In this document: in pieces, positions 13,724 through 29,214 of the stretch
Layout of the letters: each line of letters begins with the position of its first letter
How positions within the stretch are numbered: the stretch's first letter is position 1
Position numbers and translations under genes: made by a program
Source: Latrodectus hesperus
Taxonomy: Eukaryota; Arthropoda; Arachnida; Araneae; Theridiidae
Length of the DNA: 64,000 nt
Assembly (NCBI GenBank): GCA_037975125.1
Contig: CM075857.1
Span: forward strand, 68,093,899-68,157,898
Direction: 5' to 3'
The notes under the pieces: model-generated
What the model was told of the DNA's origin: nothing
Databases searched by the model: none
The model's input: only the letters and a program-made list of their open reading frames with translations

Positions 13724-16700
13724 ATGCAATTCTGAATAATATTTCATTAAATAATTTTTTTTTCAATTTACATGTTTCCATTTAATTATTTTTAGAAAAT
13801 TAATGTTTAAAAAAACCTTAATGGAGTCTAAAATGAAATATAGAATCAGGGCTGTATTTATTTTAGCTGAAAACTTTGTTTTATTTAGGAAACTGTGTGA
13901 ATGTTCAATTTTTTTTAAATAATGATAATATAGAGGCACATAAAAGTTAAAAATAAATAAATTTCGTAGATTATTTTGATTACGCCTATAGTGACAGCAC
14001 CAGTCTATAAATGTCATCATAAATAATATTACAAACTTCCATGAAAATTAGGAAGCAGATTATTATAAAATTAATTTTAAACCCTTATACTCCTTTGAAG
14101 TACATTGTTAATATCCAGGAGAATGTATATTATATAAAAATGCAAAACCTGTACTTCTATAATTCCCCGTTCAGGGCATCATTATAAAGATTCTTGTCAA
14201 ATTTTAGAAAAATGTGTGATTGTACTAAAATATTTATGCGCCAAAATATTTATGAAGAAAATTTTTTCTATTTAAAATTTTACAGAAGACCTCATAAACA
14301 TAATGAAACATTCTCATAAACATGAGTTCGTTCAAATTCTTTGAAGCTGGTCTTTGACATATTAATTTAACTCAACCTTTCTGAATTGAAAAACTTAAAA
14401 GCGAGTAAATTGAATATTAAAATTCTGGACAAGGTACGAGTACTAACTTTTATTTTATATTTGATGGGAGAGTAGTATTGACCGGGAATCACATAAAGTA
14501 GATTGTTATTCTGAGTATTACAAAATAAAACATTACATCATTCCTTATAACATTCATTATAATAAACACTCATATAATTTTTTATACTATTCAAAAGAAT
14601 AAGAAATATAAGTACATAATAAAATATAAATAAATAAAATTTGCACTTTTTATTTACTGAATTACGACAACAAAGACATTTAAGATTCTGGAATAAATCA
14701 AGTCCGAGAATAACAATCAGCATATATATATAGAAACATCAAGTAAAATTTTAAAATGGGCAGTTTTTTTTTTTTAAATTTTATATAATGTCGTGAAGAA
14801 TTGTTTGGAGTGAACCACAAGCTAAAAATTTATAACATTTTAAATAAAATGTTTAGAAGAAGACAATAAAATCTTTTAAGAAATTCAACAACCTATATTC
14901 GCATTGATAATAAATAATTTATTAACCCAATGATAATACAAAATTACATTAAGTTTTGAGAATAAATCTAGAAACACTAGATTTATTTCTCAAGAACGTT
15001 GTGTGGTCATTAGAATTTTTAACATAGTTATAATTTTGAGGTGAAGCAATTTACACATCACACATTTTATTCTTAAAATGTATTTTTTAAAAAAGCAGTT
15101 GCTGTGATAATTTACAATTGTTATTTTATACTGAATAATTTTTGTTAATTTCAATTTTGAATATTTTCACCAATTCTTGATGTATTTTATTAAGTTAAGT
15201 TTAAGAATTAAAAATTTCATATGATTATTCCTATGCATTTTATTATAAAAGAATATTAGCTTAAGTAAAAATTCCTTTTTTACAAATATATCTCAATTGT
15301 ATAAAAAGAAATTTCGGAACATAAAATTTTGAGAAAACTTCACTATACTGATATTGTAGTTTTATTAATTTCCACTTAAGAATATACTTTATTAAATTGT
15401 GTATTTTGTCAAAATAAAATAAATACTTGTTTCTTACTCTTTTAATATACTGTTTTTAGAAAATGAAAAAGATTTGAAAAACACCGTTATATGAGAAAAA
15501 AGAAACAAAAGTTTGTTTCTTTATTTTATGTTGTGTGCAGCCATGGAAATTTAATTAATATATTAGGTTCACAATGCAAAAGAAGAAATGTTATATAATC
15601 ATTTTGTAGGAGAATAAAAAGTTAAACAAGTATTATATTAAAATGTTTATTTAATTTATCCGACTTTTATTCTGTGTTATTAATAATAAAATGCTCCTCA
15701 ATTTCAATTATATTCAAGTTTTAACCAACTAAAAAGTAGGAATAATCTTTGAAATGCTTGTGTAAAAAGTACTATATTAAAATATATTTAATTATTTTAC
15801 TTTTCATTACAAATATATGTACTGCAATAAAAAATAAAATATTTTGCAATAAGTTAGAACGAAATTAAATAACATTGTCCTTCAAGGGAAATATTTTTAT
15901 GATTACAAAACACTACAAAGAAAATTTGTGGATTGTAGAAAAAAACTGTATTTTATCAGTATCTTAAATTATCTGAATATCAAATATTTTTGTACAGTAA
16001 TGTTATCTGGAATTCAATTTTTTAATTTAAATTTACACTTCATTTTCTAAAATGAGAATATTAAAATTGATTATGAATGGAATAAATTTTTAAAATAACA
16101 TTTAAAAGAGCATTGGCATTTCATTTTTGCTTTTTATATATAATGTTATATATTTACTTGAAGACATTGTTCTATTGAATTGAATGAAGTTGTTAAAATA
16201 AATGGAAATAACTAGTGCAAATTTTAATTTAATAAAATCTAAATTTAGGTGGATTTTTTTATTTCCATAAAAATAAAATTACTTGTAATATAAGAAATAT
16301 TAACGAAAATTTTGATTGATGATTTTTTTCTTTAGAAAAACTATGCCTATCTTGGTCAGCTTTTAAAAATAAAAATTTTGAACAAAATTGTGCATTCAGT
16401 TTAATACAGCTATAATTTGGTTTTCAATACTTAGTTTCTTTAAAATAAATTGGTGTTAACAAAAAAGAAATAAAAGAGCTCTCATTAGTTTCACATTTTT
16501 AAATTTAAAAGCATTTGCAAACCTTGGATTAAACTAGATTCAAAAATTTTCATCTCACTTAATTTCTGTTGCTTTTTTCTCCGCAAATATGAATAAATAA
16601 CTCCTTTATAAAATTATCCTTAAATTGAAGTTTTCTTAAAATTTATTTAATAATGTGAAAGAAGGTAAACGTAATGCACTTTTATTTGTCTAATTATTCA

Positions 16701-18296
16701 TTAATAAGAATAAGTTAATTTTAATTAAGTGTAATTGTATTCCACTGTTAAAAAAAGAAATTTGTTTTATTCATTAATTCCTATATTTGTATATATAAAG
16801 CTGCTGTATAAGAAATATTTTCATCCTATAATGTATCAGATTCCATTCTATAAAAATTAAAGAGTTTTTCAGTGTAAAGTTTAAATTTAATAAGATATCT
16901 TTAAATTGAGAAAATTACACGAAACAAAATTTTTAGGAACAATTTTTATCAAAAGGAGTAATAATATATAAATAGAAAATATTGTTTCTGTAGAAATTAT
17001 TTTCGTGCTATGTTTAGTCCTTGTGAGTAAAACTTATAACATTTCCATCTAATTGATTTTTTTTATTTTCTGTAGATTATTTTAATATAAACAGAGTGAA
17101 TAAAATTATATATATTTATAAATAAAATTTATAATAATTAACAGAGTGAATTAAAATATAATCAAAAATATTTAATTCCCAAAAATGTATGAATTGATAA
17201 ATTAAAAACACTGAAAAATGTCGTAAAGTAAGGGACAATTAAACTATATTTTATAAATTACATTTTTTAAAGAGATAAATTGTTAACTTGTCACATGGAA
17301 TAAATAGTAAAATAAAGAGAGCACTTGTCCTTGCTTATTCATTAATTAAAACTTTGACTGATTATTGTGATAAATAATATTACATATTCTAAGTTGGATG
17401 TTATGTTTTGAAAAATACTAGCACTTGAGACATTCAACTGGATATAAAAGACAGTGAATTGAATATACGTTAACAAAAAATACTTTCATTTGCATTTTTG
17501 TTATCAAAAAGTTAAAGCAAAATTTTTCAGCAAAAGTTATTAAATATCAAAATTACAATCCAATATAGAAATTACTATAAAATTTCTGTATTTTGTAAGT
17601 ACTTATTAAATCATTATTTAAAAGCTAAAGGCACATAATCATAATTTAAAAACTTTAGAATTTGAAAACGTCATCCATAAAAATTGAATGCAGAAACAGA
17701 TTTATGACAAATGTAAGTCATTTTAACTGATTTTAAAACTTCAATGATCTTTATTAAATATACAATAAATTCGGAAAATGTTATTATTTATTTTTCAAAA
17801 AATTATTTTTCAGAAATTCAATGAAATATTAAAAAACCATGACTGTAATTAATTATGGAATTATGTAACATAATTTCTTTATTATAAATTATGAAATTAT
17901 TTTTAACCTTTCACATTATAAAACAGATTTCTTAATAATAAACACAGATATATCATAATTTTTAATATTTGTTTCAATAATTTGCAGAGAAATTATAAAT
18001 AAACTTTTTTATCTTAAAAGAACTAAGTTTATATGACAAATACCAAGCATGGAAATATATTTCAGTTTTGAATTACATGAATTACACTTCTTGAATTCAC
18101 TGAATTATACAATTTCTCTCTGAAACCATCAGAGTGGTTAGTTTGGAAAACAATTCAAATTATTATAATTGTATAATATTGAATGAATATTATAACAATA
18201 TTGAAATAGTATTATTAAAATAATTACAGTTAATATCTTAGCATCTGATTGTACTAACAAACATTGTATTTAATGAAATAGCTAGAAATGTAATTA

Positions 18297-18328
<32 letters not shown>

Positions 18329-18749
18329 CTATATGTAAATGTAAATGCATTATATATATATATAAATATATATATAGAAAAATATAGATACTATAAAAAT
18401 ATAGATACTATATAGATACTATAGAAAAATATAGAAAAATATAGATACTTATATATAACATGCAAATACGTTCACTCTTCAGTATAATGTACAATGTTTT
18501 CAATAATTAAAAACGCTAGATAATAATAATATTTTTAGATTTTATTTATATGTTAATAAGAATTCTATTCTTGAAAATATAACAACTGATAATATAATAT
18601 TGTATGAATTAAGTTCAGATTATTATGTGAAAAAAAATCTTAGACATTTTAAAAAAAGCATAAATTTATGAAATTTTTGTTCATTTCAGAATATATTTAT
18701 GACAAAATTAAAATAATTCTTATTTAACCTTATTTCTTCCTTCTTTTAG
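13724..18749. other. long AT-rich non-coding stretch, possible intron
   Basis: About 5 kb with no convincing gene or transposon. It contains small (TA)n runs at 18299-18328 and 18350-18376 and a worn ATATAGATACT repeat at 18377-18450. If the exon at 18750 is real, the part just upstream is its last intron. It ends in a strong pyrimidine tract. Confidence 0.5.
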
Positions 18750-18919
18750 AAGTAAGAAAGTTGGTATCCGAGTACCAAAAGGCGAAAAAAACTGATACTA
18801 TAAATCCACTGTCAGTTTCAGCTGTTTTTGAAGAAGATAAAGAAAAGAAGAAAAACCTTTTCATCTACTGTGAAAGCTGGCAGGCTTCATTAAGAGTATC
18901 TCCTACGACAGCAAATTAA
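18750..18919 (+). CDS. candidate terminal exon of an unrecognised host gene (partial)
   Basis: A pyrimidine-rich tract (TTATTTCTTCCTTCTTTTAG) ends at 18749 and is a strong 3' splice site. The exon then opens with two bases completing a codon and runs 55 codons from 18752 to a TAA at 18917-18919. The translation is coding-like: charged, with an acidic and lysine-rich middle (FEEDKEKKK), then LFIYCESWQASLRVSP near the C-terminus. An AATAAA lies at 19060-19065, about 140 bases past the stop, as expected for a 3' UTR. I do not recognise the protein and found no upstream exon in the window, so the gene would reach it through a long intron. No frameshift or stop interrupts the frame. The alternative is a chance frame or an old retrogene end. 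Confidence 0.5.
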
Positions 18920-21501
18920 AAAAATTGCTATAAGAAAATCGATTAATTTTTTCAGAAAATAAGATATTTTCCTTTTTAAAATTATATTTTATTTACTTCA
19001 CGTTCTTCTAATCACAACATTAATGATGTAAATGCATTGTAGCAATCCATTAACATATAAATAAAATTTTTACTTATAACAATATGTTCAATTGAATATT
19101 ATAGGTTAAGACCTAATAATTAAATTGAGATTGACATTTTTAGTTGCTTAACGAATTAATGTTTTCAAAAAATAAATTATAATATCTCTTAAATACCCTT
19201 TTAAAGATGTATTTGAAAAAATGCCTTCTTTGAAAATAATTATTTTATAAAATCTACCAAATTAAAATTTCTTTTAAATATCTACCTTTTCATCAATATT
19301 GCATTTATTCCTTTTAACAATCAAAGTTAAAGCTTTATAATACAAGACAATTTTTAAAAAAACAAATTTTATGTTAATGATCTATTAAAAACATTTTAGA
19401 CTCTCTTTCTGTTTAATTTCAAAGAAAATATTTAGTATTACTTAATTTCTAAACTAAAAGAAAGTGTCAATCATGCAACTAACGATTTATTATACTAATG
19501 GTCACATTTAAGAAACTTAATTAAAAAGTAAAACATCTTACATGTTTGAAGAATTTTTATGATATCAACATTTACTAAAAGTTTCTTTGTGCTATTTATT
19601 TAAAAAAGTAAAAAGCTTCGATTAGAGTTCTGTACTTCTGAAGAAAGTGCATTTCCCATGACATGTTGTTTCTTTATCATTGTGGGCACAACATTATCTT
19701 CAATAACTCATATTCAAATTTCGTATCGTTTTAAAACGATCAAGAAATAGCTTTTATCACTTCTTACATTATTTTTACTCATTTATCTAACTACAATTTT
19801 AAATCATAATGCAGTAGACAACTCACGTATGCAAAAGAAAAATTCGCGTGCTAATTTTTACATACTCCACTTTTGTGTTATCAGTTAAATTAGGGTAATT
19901 AACGGCTGACTATTCTTATTCATATGAAATTCTTTATCAATAATTTTTTCCTGTGGTGGCATATTTAATGATAATTTCCCTCTTTGTCATGGATAAGTAC
20001 AGTAATTACCCTCGATAAAATTTTCCGCATAATCATCACATTATCCTAGATTAAAGCTGATGATGAACTTTTGATGTGTCCTATACCTTGATGAGAACCA
20101 CATTTTCCGTTAAGTTCCATAAGCGATTCCAATATAATATAAAACACTAGTCATATTTTTCAAATGCTAGTATGTAGACTTTGAACGTATTTTTCATTAT
20201 TCAATCCCACATTAAAACCACATAAAATTATACCACAATAACGCTATAGCAATTCCATTTTTCTCCTTTTTAATATATATAAAATAGCTTATATTCTTTT
20301 TTAAATCTAATTGCAAAAAATATTTACCCCATCTCTTTTGTATATATTTCTTATTATGTTTTTAACAGAAAAGGTGATGTGAATATCAAACAAATTAGTT
20401 TAGAAATATTTACGTTTTCCCCTACTTTGTGTTCGTTAATATGTTACAGTGTCAGTTAAAAATAATAGGCAGCAGAAACATATGCATTCATATAAGCAAT
20501 TTGGCAGCACAATCCACTTGAATAACTTTTTATCGGATTGATGTTGAAGTATATTAGGCATTTGATTGATTCCACACGTAACATAAGTCTTCCTTTTATT
20601 TAATTATTTTTTCTTCATAAAATTAAATATTGAAAGCATAATATTTATAAAATATAAAAATTATTAATATTTTATCTCAAGATAGCACATACAAATTATT
20701 CGGATGCATGAAAAAATTTAACCATTTCATTGTAATAAATTCTACCATTTGAACGAAGTCACAATGTAACTTTAAAAGAAGGCATTAAAGTCTGAAATTC
20801 CAACCCTTAAGCATCATTACAAACTGTAGAAAATGCGCAATTTGAAATAGGAAATGGAAAATTAATTTTTTTCAAATGAATTTTAATGTACCACTTGATG
20901 AAAATTGAAAAGTAGGAAAGCATTTCTTGAGGTAGTTTTTGATCTACACACGAATGCTGCTCTTAATTAATGGCTTACTTAAAAAATTTTACTGAATTCT
21001 ATATAAATATTAATCATAATTATAAAGAAACCATTTTAATCAAATCATTCATATTTCAATGTTAATCTCTTATCAGGTCTACTCAAATGGACTCTAATAA
21101 TTACTGTATTCTCAAATTTTAATTATTATGAATATTAACAATTCAAAATTGACTCAGAAATAAACTATAAATTCAAATTCATATACATTCTCATAAAGAA
21201 TTTGAACTCCCAACTGCTCTGTATATCCAATTCTCAAAACAATTATTAAATTTTAAGGTAAATATTATGGATGTTTTATTTTGTTTTATAAAACTTTACA
21301 TTACAATAAATTTTTTGCATATAATATTTTAATACATTTTTTCTTTTAATGATTCATTTATCGATGTTAGTGCTTTTATAATATAGTATATATTTTTTGT
21401 TTAAATGTGCGCAATCTATTGAAAATTAATTAATGATTAGTATTACATGAGAGAGTTGCATAAATAAATCTCAAAAACAGAGGATCTTCCGAAAAACAAT
21501 T
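18920..21501. other. AT-rich stretch with a slightly GC-richer zone
   Basis: After the candidate 3' UTR there is no recognisable gene. Roughly 19,840-20,120 is less AT-rich than its surroundings. Read on the minus strand it gives short coding-like pieces broken by stops, so it may be a very old transposon relic, but I cannot name a family. Confidence 0.4.
19060..19065 (+). promoter_or_regulatory. candidate polyadenylation signal
   Basis: AATAAA about 140 bases after the stop of the candidate terminal exon. The hexamer is common by chance in DNA this AT-rich, so its value lies only in its position. Confidence 0.35.
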
Positions 21502-22293
21502 TGTCGTAGTGTGACATAACCAAACCCTGAGAAAATAGATGTGTATATTTTTATTGCACTTTAAATTTAAGAGTTTCCTCTTTTCCTTTCAAACTAAGCT
21601 GTTATAATGTAAAAGAAAGGATGTAATAAAAATTGGCACAATGAGACAAGTGCAATAAAAGAATAAATTTTTCTTTTCGGAATGGATGAGTGATCTGGAG
21701 AAAATTACAAGGAAAGTATGTCTTTTATATGTATTATATGTCTGACCAGTCGGGATTGAGGGAAAGAGATTTTTGACCTATCCCATAGAACTGTAGGAGG
21801 TAAAATGGAGCTTTGGAAAACCAATGGTGTAAAGAGGAGGAGTTAATACGAGAATTATGAAGACTTAAAAATTACATCTAAGAAAGGAGAGGACACACAA
21901 AAGCTCCAGAGAAGCCCGACATAGAAAAGGAGCCCACAATTGAGGACTGGGTCCTCATTGAGCATTATGAGAAGCTAAAACAATGTTAGTTGTAAACGGA
22001 GTATATCTGCCCTGTCCAGTAAGAGCCCTGCCTTGACTTTCCTGAATGGAGCTGCAGATGTTGTGTAAATGTTATTGTGTAAATGTCTTAAAAGAAATAT
22101 AAAGTTAGAATCTCAATTATTTAATCAAGAATGTTTTGATTGTATAAATGTTAATTTCTCTTAAGTTACTAAAATAAATTATTAAGTTTTATTGTACTCT
22201 TATTTTGAATTTATCTCTGTCATTCAATTATTTAAAAAAACGAATCTGGGTTTCCTTGGAATTTTTCTAAAATTTCCGAATATCACCACAACA
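21502..22293 (+). mobile_element. solo LTR-like element, copy A (792 bp, internally deleted)
   Basis: Starts TGTCGTAGTG and ends CACCACAACA, so TG...CA ends lie inside a 10-bp imperfect inverted repeat, as in LTRs of Ty3/gypsy-type retrotransposons. An AATAAA at 22173-22178 about 115 bases before the end suggests plus orientation. The element aligns along its length with the reverse complement of 23653-24760 but lacks about 300 bases in the middle. Flanks are CAATT on the left and GAATT on the right, a five-base duplication with one mismatch. No gag or pol sequence adjoins it, so I read it as a solo LTR left by LTR-LTR recombination. A short unknown transposon with terminal repeats is the alternative. 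Confidence 0.65.
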
Positions 22294-23652
22294 GAATTTA
22301 CTTAGGATCCACATCTATACAAAAGTTATATTCCGGTAAGAAGAACGTGCTGTAGCATATACATGTTATGTTTACCTCCGTAAAGTTACTCGGTTACGTT
22401 TCCCAGAGAAAATATCTCATGTAAGATGGAGGAAAAACAAGTATTATTTGAGGAAAATATTCTTCTGAATTCGAACATTGTCCTCTACAAATTTTTCCTA
22501 TACAAAATAATTTCCTATACTATTGTCCTATACAAAATAAAAATGTGAATTGGTTTCTGATTATTATGAATATAGCTAATATATGCAATTTTACAGCAAT
22601 TTCTTTTCTTTTTTGATGTATATGTTTTGTCTTCCAATTTAATCTGAAATTTGCCAATAAGTGTAATTCTGTGTTTCGAATTTTTCTTTTATTTATTTTA
22701 AAGTGTTTTATGAAAAAGACTTAATCTAAATTCGTTAACGTAAATATTTTGAAATATATTTTATCACAAGATTAATATATAAGTATATTAAGATTATTTC
22801 CTTTTACTTGAATATCAATACAAAAAAAATAGTTTAACAGAACAATAATTTATAATTTTATAATCAATGCGTTCTAATAATAGTTCATTTAAGACCATTT
22901 AAAAAAAATAGAGAATACATTTCACTAATAATTATTATACTTGTAGACTAACGACTGAAAGCTTAAAATTTCTCAGGATTATTCTGCTGCCTTCAATAAC
23001 TGACATTCACTTACAAATAATCTTTTCTTGAATAATTAACCTGTTATCCTTAGTTTAAAACCGTTTATAATATTTTAAACATCTATAAGATAATTGTGAA
23101 TTATACAAAGAATTAAACAAAATATCTGCTTTTTTAACAATATGAGTATTTTTGATTAAATTTTCATATTTACAATTCAAGTTACTGAAGTGTTCCTTAC
23201 TGAAATTATATTTATTTAAAACTTCATATAAATTTTGCATACAAATATTTTTAAATGTTATCATAGCATTAGAAATTTGCTTGTTTTTTTAAATATATGG
23301 ATATTTAGTATTTGTTACTTTCTTTAATTACATTTGACAATCGTTCAAAATTATATTCATGAATATTAATCTAATATGATAACAGGTATCCAAAAATTAG
23401 GATAAAAATCCATGGATTTTGTTAAGATGATTTTTTAATAAATGTGTTATTAATAGATTTATTTAAAGAAGGATTTTTTAATTTTCGTGGAAGAAATAAA
23501 AGAACACATTCCGATTCCTTTCATTCTCAAATAATTATTTTATTTAATAAAAAATTAAATTCTTTTCATATTTCTATCAAAAACACTTGTAAAAATGTAA
23601 ATTCAATTCCTTTAAACTGTTAATTGAAAAGAAACATTTTATCTATTATCAT
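22294..23652. other. AT-rich spacer between the two inverted LTR-like copies
   Basis: No gene seen. 22,320-22,440 is locally GC-richer and unexplained. The minus-strand frame at 23055-23264 (N-, K- and Y-rich) looks like chance. No retroviral gene fragments are present, which argues against this being the inside of a single element. Confidence 0.55.
23648..23652. repeat. left 5-bp target-site duplication (ATCAT)
   Basis: ATCAT directly precedes the TG end of LTR-like copy B and recurs at 24761-24765. Confidence 0.75.
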
Positions 23653-24760
23653 TGTTGTAGTGATATTCGGAAATTTTAGAAAAACTCCGAGGAAACCCAG
23701 ATTCGTTTCTGATAATTGAATGACAGAGATAAATTCAAAACAAACATATAAAACCTAATAATTTATTCTAGCAACGTAATATCAAGAGAAACTTACATTT
23801 GCAATTAAAACATTCTCGGTCAAATAATTGATGAAATTCTTGCTTTATAATTCTTTTATGACATTTACACAATAATATACCATAACTAAATTTGACCCTG
23901 TGGAAATTGAAATGAGAGATCAGACTTACCCCTTTTAGAAGTAGCATTGTGGTGTCTCCTATCATAAATGGCATCACCACTCTCCGGTGTCGATGAATCA
24001 CTTTCCTCATCTACTTCCCATCATCTACTCGGCATCTTCGCTTTGCATTTCCATCCACTGATATTTCAATATCTCACTTGGCTTACTGCTCAGCATCTCG
24101 CTTGGCTTGCTCATTCCTCATGAGCTTCTTCCTTTTTCTCTGCTATCTCTCTTCAGACTTTGTCGTCTCTTCTTCTTATACTCATCTATTTGTCGGACAT
24201 CTTTGGTTCCATTCAGGAAAATCAAGACAGGACTTCGACTGGACAGGGCAGCTGTACTCCGTTTACAACTAAAATCTTTTAGTTACCTTCATTCTGTTCA
24301 ACGAGGACCCGGTCCTCAATTGTGGACTCCTTTTCTCTGAGAGTCTTCTTTGTGTCTTCTACTTTTTTAGGTGCAGTTTTTAATTCTTCATAATTCTCGT
24401 TTTAGCACCTCCTCTTTACACCATTGGTTTTCTAAAGTTCTATAGTACCTCCTGTACTTCTATAGGATAGGTCAGAAATCTCTTCCTCCTCAATCCCGAC
24501 TGGTTAGATTTACATATAAAACATATCATAAAACACAAACATTCTTGGAATTTTCTCAAGACCACTCATTCATTCCGAAAGGAAATATTTATTCTTTTAT
24601 TACACTTGTCTCATTGTGTGAACTTTTATTACATCCTTCCTTTATTTTTTAACAGCATAGTTTGAAACGAAAAGAGGAAAAACGCTTAAAATTAAAGTGA
24701 CAATAAATATATACACATCTATTTTCTCAGGGTTTAGTTACATCGTTTAACACTACGACA
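23653..24760 (-). mobile_element. solo LTR-like element, copy B (1108 bp)
   Basis: Plus-strand ends are TGTTGTAGTG (23653-23662) and CACTACGACA (24751-24760), with a perfect ATCAT duplication on both sides, so this copy integrated by itself. It matches copy A (21502-22293) in reverse complement. By the position of the poly(A) signal (TTTATT at 23762-23767 on the plus strand) it is a minus-strand LTR. It keeps about 300 bases that copy A lacks. In that part the minus strand has broken but coding-flavoured stretches (acidic and Arg/Lys-rich) and a direct SKPSE-type repeat. The open frames at 23768-24010 (minus) and 24078-24340 (plus) lie inside the LTR and are not separate genes. Confidence 0.7.
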
Positions 24761-24765
24761 ATCAT
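24761..24765. repeat. right 5-bp target-site duplication (ATCAT)
   Basis: Exact copy of 23648-23652. Confidence 0.75.
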
Positions 24766-24785
24766 TAGTTTAATTTAGATTTATA

Positions 24786-25357
24786 GTAAGCGCCATCCAA
24801 TATCTAAAGAATTGGAAACTGATAATAGAACAAAGAGATTGGAATTATCGAAAAGCTCGGTACCCTCTCCTCATCTTCTAGTCAACATCTTCAATGAATA
24901 TCGTCCCATATCTTTTTAAAATGCATTGAAATGGTGGATGGATTGGCAAAACAGGGATCTGCCATGCCACATACTAAGGGGGCTACGTTAACCCTCCTTC
25001 AGCAGTATTCATTAAGCAAGGTCTCAACAATCATCTCTTGAAGGCATCCACTAAAGTACCCATGATATATAAGTAAGGGTCCATGGTTCATAAGTAAGAA
25101 TTGGCTTCGTTGCTGACAGAAGTGGCCAAACTGCATTGGCTCGACTGTGCGCTGGACATTTAAAAACCCTTCGATCTTCCAATGGCGCCAAAACCTTCGG
25201 AGTTTGCACCAAATGCCACACTGAAGAGGCCAGTTCCAAACCTCTTTTAAACTCCACTGGTCTACTTCGGTCTCCTAAAGGAGATCGGTTCGGCTGTGTT
25301 GAAATTAAAAGCGGGCGACCTCATGAATCTGATCTGATTTCAGATCAGAAGCATTAG
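24786..25357 (+). pseudogene. LINE ORF2 RNase H and C-terminal tail relic
   Basis: Decayed C-terminus of a non-LTR retrotransposon polyprotein. In order: SAIQYLKNW (24789 on), like the D-S-x-x-A-I-x-x-L-x-x-W start of the second half of RNase H; an SSQHLQ..SSH segment equal to the usual H..W.PSH; IEMVDGLAKQGSAMP (from 24925), which fits the last catalytic-Asp motif GNE.AD.LAK.G; then ARLCAGHLKTLRSSNGAKTF with C-x-x-C (GVCTKCHTEEASS) from 25139. The pieces lie in different frames with internal stops, so it is inactive. It starts 20 bases after the duplication of LTR-like copy B. It belongs to the same broad family as the relic at 7254-7556. Confidence 0.7.
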
Positions 25358-26227
<870 letters not shown>

Positions 26228-26340
26228 TAAGTGTGTGTGTGAGAAGAATATATTCTTGTAAATTTTCTCAAACATCAATTTATATTATATTTTTATCACT
26301 ACAAGTATTAACCAAGTATTATCTAGTAAAAAATTATAGT

Positions 26341-26600
26341 AAAATAGGAATGATAAGACACGCACGTGACCGATTTGGCATAGTTGGTGACATAGCATTG
26401 CGGCAGCAGAAAACTGCACTGTCAGTATGTATTGTGATCAATATCAGTCAATATTAGTGATCATCCTCTTCTAGTATGCTAGAAGAGAATGATCACAATA
26501 TTATCAACGAAGCCGAGACGAAGTCAAATAGCAAAAAACCACTGCTGTCACAAATAAGTCGGACTACAAATAATGGTCCGAAATATATCCAACATGCTTG
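26341..26600. other. GC island with palindromes, unidentified repeat or structured element
   Basis: A segment clearly less AT-rich than its surroundings. It holds one long hairpin (26457-26496) and one short hairpin (TCGGACTA at 26559-26566 facing TGGTCCGA at 26574-26581). The TCGGAC/GTCCGA pair resembles ends of Tigger/pogo-type elements, but no TIR pair or TA duplication could be set. No long open frame. It may be a worn miniature transposon or a structured RNA. Confidence 0.4.
26457..26496. repeat. 18-bp palindrome (hairpin)
   Basis: The arms GTGATCATCCTCTTCTAG (26457-26474) and CTAGAAGAGAATGATCAC (26479-26496) pair with one mismatch around a 4-base loop, TATG. With one bulged base the pairing extends through AATATT on both sides (26450-26455 and 26497-26502). 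Confidence 0.85.

Positions 26601-29214
<2,614 letters not shown>

Noticed and set aside
9427..14723. Minus-strand frames at 9427-9693, 13763-14020 and 14538-14723 as genes
   Set aside because: Composition matches AT-rich chance frames (I, L, F, N, K, Y), with no domain, splice context or start context.
23900..23932. A mini-intron inside LTR-like copy B (GTAAGT followed by a pyrimidine tract and CAG on the minus strand)
   Set aside because: Donor and acceptor are only about 32 bases apart, too short for normal splicing, and no continuous frame joins across it.
21502..24760. One full-length LTR retrotransposon with copies A and B as its two LTRs
   Set aside because: The copies are inverted to each other, B has its own duplication, and the spacer has no gag or pol sequence.
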